From Lunularia cruciata (Eukaryota > Streptophyta > Marchantiopsida > Lunulariales > Lunulariaceae): a DNA stretch of 64,000 bases. Below are positions 56,533 to 64,000 of this stretch, piece by piece. Position numbers and translations under genes: made by a program. Position 1 is the stretch's first letter. Each line of letters starts with the position of its first letter. The notes beneath the pieces were generated by a model that saw nothing but the letters and a program-made list of their open reading frames with translations, did not search any database and was not told the DNA's origin. Location of the stretch: contig OX419762.1 in NCBI GenBank assembly GCA_948567375.1, positions 6,392,001 through 6,456,000 of the forward strand. The letters are read 5' to 3'.

Positions 56533-57633
56533 TGTGGTGCCCACATTTTTTGTTTTTGTTCAAAATAAAGGTAGAAGAAGTACCAAGATCCGAAGTTGCC
56601 GAAATAGGAGTGCAAGTGTCTTTGGATTTGACATTTGACACTTTAGAGAAGAGTGGGTCGGAAGATAAAGTAGTAGAAAGGTTACCCAAGACTTCAATTG
56701 TAGATCAGAGTGCAGAAGTAGTAGAATTGATAGAAGAGTTAGTAGTTATGAGACCCAAAGATAGAGTAGTAAGAAGTGAGGTTACTTCAGGTTCGGGTTT
56801 GAAAGCCGAGGAAGAAGTAGACAGCAGATCGGATTAGTGACCAATTGGATATTTGAGTAGGCAGATATGAAGAGGTGCATTGTCATTTTGGATCTATAGG
56901 TTTGTTGAGGCATTAGAAAGAGGTGCAGTAGGAAGATAACTGTCAATTGCTTCACTATTTAAGAGTGGCATTTGTAGGGAATTGTTGTTCAGTGCTCATA
57001 AATTCTGAGAATAGATAAAGCAAAGTGTTGTGAAGCAGTGCTCGTTGCTTGAGCTTGATTCCAAGTATCAATGTTGTACTTGTGTTTGTGAGTGTGTGGA
57101 GAATTTTGAAGTGCAAGTGAGTGTGCTTGTTGGATGTTGGATTTTGTAGCCTTGATCTTTACTTTGTGTGTTTGATCCTAAGTGAAGTGCAATCAAAGCA
57201 ATGCCTTGACAAATCTGAGAGGAATGGTAGTGTTGGTAGTATTCTACATTTGTGAGTGCAGTGCAAGGTTGATGTGAAGCAATTTCTATCGAGGAAGTTG
57301 TGCCTTCAGTGGAGGGGTGGAACAAAATTTAGAGGCAAAGTCGTTTTACAATGAAGTGCCATTTTTGGGAGAGCCTGAATCATCACAATCAAGATTGTTT
57401 GGAAAGTTTTGATAGAGTTGTGATTATGGAGTGTTAATTTGTGATAAGACTGCGAATCAGTGCTTGTTGTTCTCTTTTGGGTGTGGTTTCTACCTGAGAG
57501 ATTAAAGACGCAACCAAGAAGAACTACATTGTTACTTTGACTTTGTATTTGACCAATTATGACTTGTATCTTTGCGGGGACAAACTTTACTTATCTGATT
57601 ACCGCAAGAGTGATATTTGCCGGGGTTGTCACA
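56533..57633 (+). mobile_element. CC element copy H, short deletion derivative, perfect TSD CTAAT
   Basis: TGTGGTGCCCACATTTTTTG at the start and GGGTTGTCACA at the end, 1,101 bp, flanked by CTAAT on both sides (56528-56532, 57634-57638). After 38 bp of the 5' end it jumps to the C-terminal tail coding region (RSEVAEIGVQVSLDL), then the full 3' non-coding end. The promoter, N-domain and coil are missing, yet the duplication shows it inserted in this form or deleted afterwards without touching the ends. Confidence 0.9.
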
Positions 57634-57744
57634 CTAATCCAAACATAGGTTTCCCTTCATTTCTTCTCCATTTGGTTTTAATTTGGTTTCACCAAGTCAC
57701 TTCTTCTTCAAAACTCGTCCAAAATGAAAAATGTGGGTACCACA

Positions 57745-58714
57745 AGTAGCTAGGTGCCTGGTGCACTCCCAAGACCAAACAATCCCCATGACACCACAAG
57801 GTGACCTTTGGAATTGTTCTCTTTCTTGGCTTGGGGATATCAACTGCTACAATTCTCTCCTTTCCACTTTTCTTTTAATACTCATTCTCTTCTTGCACTT
57901 GCTCCATGTAATACCATTCATCCGCATCCTCCTCCTTGCGTAGATCCGGATAAAAGTGCAGCTGCATCCGGTTACTCTCCCTCCAAAGTCAATAAGTTTA
58001 GCCTAAAGTAGAAATGAGCTACAAAGGGCACAAAATAGTGAGGTTGCATGTGCGTCCTCCAACCCTTAATCATCTAAACCACTTGCTAATGCGGACACTT
58101 TGCCCAATCCACTGCTTCTCCTACAAACATATGGTGGAAGAACATTGCTTGTTGCATTGTGACATAGGTAATTTGCTCTAGCTTGAACATTTATATCATC
58201 ATGCTCATGAATTGTTTCTGCTCGGGGTCTCTATAGTTATCCACCTTATACTTGTTCTTGGTGTGGGGTTGATTGAAAGAATTTCTCATTTTGATAGTCT
58301 CTTCTAAGGCATCAGACTTCCAATAAAAGGTCATACCTTCTACCTCTCTTGCTTCTCTTCCCAAGATTGATCTCCAACCCAACTCAGTCCATTGAGCATG
58401 ATTCCCTCTCTTCCCTTTGTGCTTTGGCCCATCCTTGCAATCACTCATGGTGATTTCTGTCATGAAACTTGGAAAACTAAAATTCTAGTTTTAGGCCAGG
58501 AATATGATACAAAGTCTTGCTAAGACATCAATCCTTGCCACTACATCTAATCTACACATTGCAAGATCTCTCATTGCACTTTGTTTACTCACTTTTGGGG
58601 CCATCGTGTGTTTTTTACTCTCCTCTTGTGAAAGATCATACCCAAGATTTTAACCCATTCTTCTTCTTGCAAACTTGCAATTTGCATTCCCTTAGGTTAG
58701 CTCTGAATAGGGAC
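57745..58714 (-). pseudogene. CC element copy I, N-terminal part
   Basis: Minus strand: MTEITMSDCKDGPKHKGKRG, WTELGWRSILGREA, NKYKVDNYRDPEQKQ (58463-58191), and further down NRMQLHFYPDLRKEEDADEW near 57950, in the order of the D/J protein. The coil and 3' end are absent on the left, where the flank of copy G lies. The right side is cut by gypsy-3 and may continue outside the window. Confidence 0.75.
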
Positions 58715-59405
58715 TGTGAGCCGGCCTGTCTCTCACTCAGGATGAACCTTTGATGGCTATTATAGAAGTGCACCATGGACTAAGAAGGCAAGGAACCCCA
58801 ACTATAGCATACTCCTCCAAGGCTAACACTCCAAGACTCAAGACATTGATCACTAGAGAACTCAATGAGAGAAAGATAGTTGCAAATGAAAGGATGATGA
58901 GTACTTCATCACCCCTTGTTTATATACTTGTGAAATAGTTACGTACCAAAGTTACTAATTACCGTAGTAACTCAAGTTACTAGACTAAAAGTCAAGTAAG
59001 TCAAAAAGTATAAAGGAATATCTATTCACATGGGCATATTCCTCTAAGCATGTGGTCTTATCTTGACCCAACCACTAAGTCAAGGATTCCTTCACATGGG
59101 CTATCCTTGGACTAAAGAAGAATCCAAAACAAAAAGGCTTGCGGGCCCAAGAGTTCTCAACTCTTTCCTCAAAGCCAAACACCTAGGAATAATACCAAGT
59201 TAACACACTAAAATCCAAAATAGTAGTGCTCATCTTTTCTACTTCCTCTAAAGTAAGGTCTCCTCTATCTTAGCTATGACTAACTTTAGCTAACCATGAC
59301 TAATATAGAACCATCCTTTATCTCTATATAAATAATATCTCTTAAGTACTTGTAATACCAAGCTAAATATCACAATACCATACACATGCACAAATGAGTG
59401 TTACA
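58715..59405 (-). repeat. 3' LTR of gypsy-3
   Basis: 691 bp with the family ends (TGTGAGCCGGCC at the left, GAGTGTTACA at the right on the plus strand). Confidence 0.93.
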
Positions 59406-59418
59406 TTTACCCCCGGAC
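59406..59418 (-). other. Polypurine tract of gypsy-3
   Basis: On the minus strand GTCCGGGGGTAAA immediately before TGTAAC. Confidence 0.8.
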
Positions 59419-60546
59419 TAAGTTTTCACTTTGTCCTCAAAGTGAAGGTCTCTCTACCTTCTATGGTACATCTTCAACTTATCATGGTATATCCTATCAA
59501 AGTGTCTTCCTCCCAACTCCTTGAGATCATAGGTGTAATTGCCCCACACCTTCTCCACTATGAAAGGTCCAAAGTACTTAGGCAAAAACTTCTTTTGCAC
59601 TCTCTTGAATCAAATGGAATCAAACAACATTACCTAATCACCTTCTTTGAAAGTCTCCACCTTCTTCTTGCCTTGCCCCTTGTCATAGCTCTCCTTTTTT
59701 TTCCTTTGGGCTTGGTCCACTCGAACCATAGCAACTGCTCTTGCCTCTTCCAACTCCATGAGTTGATCCTTCCTTGACTTCTTTGCATCACCTCCTTGTG
59801 CTTTCTTCAATCTCCTATGAATGCTTTGGAAGGTAGGAAGATCAAAGTGAATAGGTAAGGTAGACTCAATACCATACACTAATTGAAATGGAGAATATCC
59901 GGTGGAAGTTTTCATAGTTGTCCTATACTCCCATAAAATTGTATGAATCCTCTTGTCCCAATGATATTTAGCTCCTTCCATTTCTGCATCTTTGGCCAAC
60001 ATCATGCACAAGGTCTGATTGGTTCTCTCTGCCAAGCCATTGGAATTTGGCTTATAGGATGTAGTTACTCTATGGGTGATAGAGAAATGTCATACCATGG
60101 CTGTAGTAATGCTTCCTGTAAACTCTCCTCCTCTATCAAAAACCAACTCCAAAGGGCATTGTGGTGCCTACATTTTTTGTTTTTTTCCAAAATAAAGGAG
60201 AAGAAGTGTATAGAGAAGTCGGATTGCGCCTGTATGGCCAAAGAAGACGAAGAAAATTGTCTTCGGAGTGAAACCTGAAGTAAAGTGACTTCGGGTCATA
60301 AGGCGAAGTACTTTGAAATGCCGTGTCAGCATACAATACGAAGTAAATTGTCTTCGGCTCGAGTGGAGCTCAACCCGAGGCAAAGACAGTCTAACAACCT
60401 TTCGTCGGGGCAAGAAATTCAAGAAGGGGCTGTTTCAAAATTGGCGGCTCATACGCGCTAAGGTGGGGTGACAGTGACAGGTGCATGCTGGAGGTGTGAT
60501 TTCTCGGTAGAAACTCAAAGCGACGGAAGACAAAGAAGTGCAACTC

Positions 60547-60554
60547 TATAAAAA
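60547..60554 (+). promoter_or_regulatory. Putative TATA box of CC element J
   Basis: TATAAAAA 158 bp before the start codon, at the same place as in D. Confidence 0.55.
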
Positions 60555-60711
60555 CCGAAACTACAACGACAAAATGTCGGGCAATTTTCCTTTGCCGTTG
60601 AGGAGTCGTCTTGCAGGTGATCGAGGAAAGGGAAATAGAGTTGGACTCGTGTTAGTGCGTAAGGGAGAAGTCGAGAGAGAGAAATCAAGAGACTGAAAGA
60701 AAGCAGAAGAG

Positions 60712-63147
60712 ATGGGAGGAGGGAAGAAGAACTCCGAATTTGCAGTGAGAAATCATGCAATTCGGAGATTAGATATAGTAGCAAGGATTGAAGTCTTGAG
60801 CCAACTTTGGATCACTTTTTTGGCATGGAACTGGAACGTAAGTTTTCCAGGATTCATGACAGAAATCATCGAGAGTAAATGTCTCGATGGTCCCGAGGAA
60901 GAAGGGAAGAGAGGAAATCTGGCTTGCTGGACAGAGTCGGATTGGAGACTCGTACTCGGGAAGGAGGCAGGCTCAGAGCAGGGAGCCACGTTCTTGGAGA
61001 AAGGAGAGATAGCCCAAGAAATGCAGGAGGAGAGATGCCTTCTCGTCAAAGAGGACAAAGAATGGGTATAAAGTTGAGAGCTATAAAGACCCAGTGAGGA
61101 GAGGAATTGTGAGTGCACTAATGGCCCTCCTGAAGCCAGAGAGAACTACCTATGTGATGAAACACCAAGCAGTGTTCTTTCACAAGTTATTTGCAGGAGA
61201 ACCAATAAATTGGGCAAGGTGCTTTCACGGAAGAACGAGGCAGATGGTGTGGAATCTGCGGGATAAGTCGCCTCCACACTACATTGTACCATTTGTAGCC
61301 CATTTTTACCTCGGGTTAAATCTGCTCAATGTGGCGAAGCGTAATCAAATGGTGTCTCATTTCCAACCTGATTTGAGAAGAGAAGTCGACGCGGAGGAGC
61401 AGCAATACATTCTCCAAATCCGGAGCACAGACGATTACTACGCGAAGACAGGGAAGAATGTGGAGGTCGTTGAAAGTACCCCGACAAAGAAGAGAACTCG
61501 GCAAGCAGAAGCCGAAGAAAACAAGAAACCTCGGAAAATGTAGAAAAATAACCCGAGGCGAGGAATGGTGGTGATTGAGTCGGAAGATGAAGACTTAGAA
61601 GGCGAAGCCGAGCTCAAGACGGAGGACTCGGACCGTGAGGAGGAACCTGAGCTGACATTGCAAAGTGGAGATACGAGCAGTGACAGTGAGGAAGGACATT
61701 GGCAGATGACATTGGTACCAGCGGCTGAAGAATACGAAGAAGAAATGCAAGCCGAAGTAGAAACCAAAGACAATGCGGCGCTGGAAGACGAAGTACTAGT
61801 GTGCGAGGAGAAGAAGATTGCAATATAGCGAGGAATTCGCTCGAGACATAAGGCAAAGTGTGAAGTGGGACCGAGTAGAGTGAAGGAAGAAGTAGAAGGA
61901 AGCTCGGGCAGTGAGGCATTGATTCCGATACGAAGACTCCAGAGAAGAAGGCGAGTATCGGGAGAACACGAGGAAAGAAGAGAGACCACTCCACGGGAGG
62001 ACAAAGTTGTCAGTAATGGAGTAGATTACTTGCAGATGGTAGTATGCGCGCTGTTGGTGAAGATGGAGAAGAAGAAGAAGGAGATGCAGTCTACTTGTCC
62101 AGAGGTAAAGACTGTGTTGCAGGTCTTATCAAGATTGGAAGAAGAAAACTCGGAGTTAAAGAAGAGTATACCCCGAGGAGAGGAAGAGAGAGAAGTACTG
62201 CGAGCAGAAGCAGTCGAGAGGAGTCAGGTAATTGAAGACCTGAAGAGAGAAGTGAGTTATCGAGAAGATCTTGCAAGGAAGAGTGACATCGCAAGGGAGA
62301 GACAGGTAGCGGAGCATGAAATCTTGAAGCAACAGTTTGCTGATTCAAGAGTCGAACTCATCCATGCTATGGCGAGGGTAGCATCGAAGGATCAAGAGCT
62401 TGATCGAGTGATGGAGAGCATGGAGGAGAAGAAGCAACTCTGGCAGCAAGAGTTGGCTACGAGATATAGAGAAGAAGAGAGATTACAAGACTTACTTCGT
62501 AATCAGGAAGAGAAGGTTGCACAGAAGGAGAAAGAGAAGGAAGCGGTGAAGGCCAAATTCGAAGAAGAATTGGCGATGTACAGAGAAGAATTGCTCGCAG
62601 ATCGGGAACGCAAACGCAAGACAAGATTGGAGCCATTGAAGGAAATTGTCCTCAGAGTAAACGCGATGTTGAGTACAAAGGCCAGCGTTCGAATTGAGGA
62701 GACGAGATTGCACGAGTTAAAATTGTTGGTGCAGGAAACGAGGCGAAGACAAGCGAAAGATATAGATTTGAATGCCTTGTTGATTAAATTGAGAACTCGT
62801 GTAGATAGGAAGATCTTAGGAGTAGAAGACAATATTGCGATTAGATTAGACTTAGTGAGAATAGAGTTAGAAAAGCTTCGGCAGGATGTTAAGGCAAAAC
62901 CCAAAGTAGATAACATCGGGATCCAAATGTCTTCGGAGTTGCCCTCAGAGACATTAGAAAAGAGTGGTCGAAGGATGAGGAGTTAGAAAGATTACCCACT
63001 AGTGCAATTTCAGATCAGGAAAGAGAATTGCTGGATCTGGTAGAAGATGTGGGAGATCTGAAACTCAAGGAAAGAATAGTAGGAAGTAAGATTACTTCGG
63101 GTTCAGGTTTGAAAGCCGAGGAAGAAGTAGACATCGGATCGGATTAG
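60712..63147 (+). pseudogene. CC protein gene of copy J (about 810 codons, near-intact)
   Basis: Begins MGGGKKNSEFAVRNHAIRR. Residues 1 to about 270 are a globular region (FLAWNWNVSFPGFMTEI, WTESDWRLVLGKEAGSEQ, LLKPERTTYVMKHQAVFFHK, PHYIVPFVAHFYLGLNLLN). Then come an acidic linker (ESEDEDLEGEAELKTEDSD), a basic patch (IRRLQRRRRVS) and a coiled coil of about 300 residues (EVSYREDLARKSDIARERQ; LHELKLLVQETRRRQAKD; KLRTRVDRKILGVEDN), ending EEEVDIGSD. Breaks: a one-base loss near 61035, TAG at 61541, TAG at 61826 and a one-base loss near 62970. The layout is like a gag or transposon structural protein but has no zinc knuckle, protease, RT, integrase or DDE transposase. I do not recognise the family. 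Confidence 0.85.
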
Positions 63148-63941
63148 TAACCGATTTGAGATTTGAAGGGGCAGATATGAAGAGGTGCATTGTCATTTCG
63201 GATTTGCAAGTTAGAACAATTGTTGTAGAAACGGTATAGTTGTTAGAACTATCGATTGCTTCACTATTTAAGAGTGGCATTCGCAGGAAATTGTTGTTCA
63301 GTGCTCATTATTTCTGAGAATAGATAAAGCAAAGTGTTGTGGAGCAGTGCTCGTCGCTTGAGCTTGATTCTGAGTATCAACTTTGTAATTGTGTTTGTGA
63401 ATGTTTGGAGAAATTCAAAGTGCAAGTCAAAGTGCTTGTTGGATGTTGGATTCCACAGCCTTGATCTTTGTTCTGTGTGTTTGATCTTGAGTGAAGTGCA
63501 ATCGAAGCAATGCCTTGACAGATCTGAGAGGAATTGTAGTGTTGGTAGTATTCTGCATTTGTGAGTGCAGGGCAAAGTTGATCTGAAGCAATTTCAATCG
63601 AGGAAATTGTGCCTTCAATGGAAGGGTGGAACACAATTCTGAGGCGAAGTCGTTTTGCAATGAAGTGCCGTTTTTGGGAGAGCCTAAATCCTCACAATCA
63701 AGATTGTTTGGAAATAATTGATGGAGTTGTGATTAAGGAGTGTGAATTTGTGACAAGACTGCGAGTCAGTGCTTGTTACTCTCTTCTGGGTGTGGTTTCT
63801 ACCTGAGAGACTAAAGAAGAACTCAAGAAGAACTGAAATTGTTACTTTGCTTCGTATTTGGACATTTCAGACTCGTATCTCTGTGGGAACGAACTTTACT
63901 TACCCGATTACCGCAAAAGTGATATTTGCCGGGTTGTCACA
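63148..63941 (+). repeat. 3' non-coding end of the CC element, repeated across the window
   Basis: About 790 bp, from the gene stop to GTTGTCACA, with conserved blocks CTATTTAAGAGTGGCATT, GTTGTTCAGTGCTCAT, GATAAAGCAAAGTGTTG, GCTTGTTGGATGTTGGATT and ATTACCGCAAAAGTGATATT. Homologous ends are at 24168, 37648 and 57633 (plus) and begin at 24767, 25868, 51099 and 54742 (minus), so eight copies lie in 40 kb. The TATTTAAG followed by GATAAAG could be a second promoter or processing signal. Confidence 0.85.
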
Positions 63942-64000
63942 AGCATCCAAACCTAGTGATAATGCGTTCATAAAGAAATCTACCCACTTCATCTTCATTC

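Larger units (their letters stand above)
54742..57744 (-). mobile_element. CC element copy G, internally deleted, hosts H
   Basis: Ends TGTGACAACTTGG at 54742 and ATGTGGGTACCACA at 57744, both family ends in minus orientation. Flanks AGCAG (54737-54741) and AGTAG (57745-57749) form a 5-bp duplication with one change. Without H it is about 1.9 kb: the 3' non-coding end, the C-terminal tail region (in diverged repeated form, about 55540-56050) and the 5' end are kept, and the N-terminal domain and coiled coil are lost. Confidence 0.82.
60160..63941 (+). mobile_element. CC element copy J, complete and uninterrupted (3,782 bp)
   Basis: TGTGGTGCCTACATTTTTTG to GGGTTGTCACA, inserted in gypsy-3 integrase. 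Flanks GGCAT (60155-60159) and AGCAT (63942-63946) match except for one base; gypsy-1 gives the empty site as GGGCATCC. This is the reference copy: about 550 bp 5' leader with TATA box, one long gene, and about 790 bp 3' non-coding end. The first and last kilobase show no direct repeat, and the inverted similarity of the ends is limited to TGTG/CACA. Confidence 0.93.
58715..64000 (-). mobile_element. gypsy-3: third Athila/Ogre-like element, partial, hosts J
   Basis: Minus orientation. The 3' LTR and PPT are followed by integrase, which is interrupted by CC copy J at 60160-63941 and resumes to the window edge. Only the 3' end of the element is inside the window. GGAC precedes the LTR at 58711-58714, but the partner flank is not visible. 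Confidence 0.92.
59460..64000 (-). pseudogene. gypsy-3 integrase, interrupted by J
   Basis: Minus strand: the N-terminal part lies at 64000-63942 (codons upstream of GCPLEL), and the core resumes at 60159 with PLELVFDRGGEFTG (second Asp kept) and SNGLAERTNQTLCMMLAKD (catalytic Glu kept, no stop), the best preserved of the three copies. An open frame runs 60035-59634. TAG near 59632 replaces the Trp of EGDWVMLF. The C-terminus KYFGPFIVEKVWG follows to about 59460. J interrupts the Cys codon of GCPLEL. Confidence 0.9.

Noticed and set aside
61438-62004. Ser/Leu-rich open frames opposite the CC gene (also near 35280-35780, 22422-22943 and 39439-39864)
   Set aside because: Antisense of Glu/Lys-rich coiled coil and acidic linker reads as Ser/Leu-rich open frame; these are shadows of the real gene.
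60160-63941. CC elements as ordinary LTR retrotransposons
   Set aside because: Five copies with defined ends show no terminal direct repeats, no primer-binding site and no RT or integrase; kept open only as giant solo LTRs.
60160-63941. CC elements as hAT, Mutator, CACTA or Helitron transposons
   Set aside because: Target duplications are 5 bp, not 8, 9, 3 or 0; ends do not begin CACTA or TC...CTRR, and terminal inverted repeats are only 4 bp.
1-64000. tRNA, rRNA, CRISPR, bacterial operons or viral genes other than retroelements
   Set aside because: No cloverleaf-like sequence, rRNA core, spaced identical repeats or bacterial gene arrangement was seen on either strand.

Overview
The window is almost entirely transposable-element DNA from a large, repeat-rich plant-type genome. 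The evidence is several Ty3/gypsy lineages (a chromodomain chromovirus, an Athila/Ogre-like family and a highly unusual third lineage), a Ty1/copia remnant, nested insertions with target-site duplications, and no bacterial gene organisation. I cannot name the species. No intact host gene, rRNA, tRNA or CRISPR array was seen.

Layout. 1-2.8 kb holds the 3' half and LTR of a decayed chromovirus. 2.8-9.9 kb holds an old, 5'-truncated Ty3/gypsy element with the order gag zinc knuckle, protease, C5-cytosine DNA methyltransferase, reverse transcriptase, RNase H, integrase, PHD finger, polypurine tract, LTR. The methyltransferase shows motifs I, II, IV (PCQ), VI (ENV), VIII and IX/X in canonical order. 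9.9-13 kb is a very diverged copy of a coiled-coil protein gene met again later. 13-14.3 kb is a Ty1/copia tail with its LTR. 14.3-20.6 kb is low-coding, increasingly AT-rich DNA with a segmental duplication, palindromes and a tandem repeat.

From 20.6 kb to the end the window is a nest of two families. The first, called here the CC element, is about 3.8 kb, starts TGTGGTGCC, ends GTTGTCACA, makes 5-bp target-site duplications, and carries one long gene of about 810 codons (N-terminal globular region, acidic linker, long coiled coil). It has no visible LTRs, reverse transcriptase or transposase. Copies are labelled A to J (L is the diverged relative at 10.5 kb; K is a different coiled-coil gene). 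The second is an Athila/Ogre-like Ty3/gypsy family (three elements plus one solo LTR, LTR about 690 bp) with an extra zinc-knuckle ORF before gag.

The nesting reads directly: B(-) contains C(-, duplication TCTAT); C contains D(+, duplication ACACC) and gypsy-2(+); D contains gypsy-1(-). G(-) contains H(+, duplication CTAAT). I(-) contains gypsy-3(-), which contains J(+). CC elements therefore jumped both before and after gypsy insertions, so the two families were active over overlapping periods. Every long coding region carries frameshifts or stops, so nothing here is likely to make a full-length product. The two features most worth pursuing are the retroelement that joins a DNA methyltransferase to a PHD finger, and the LTR-less TGTG/CACA coiled-coil element.
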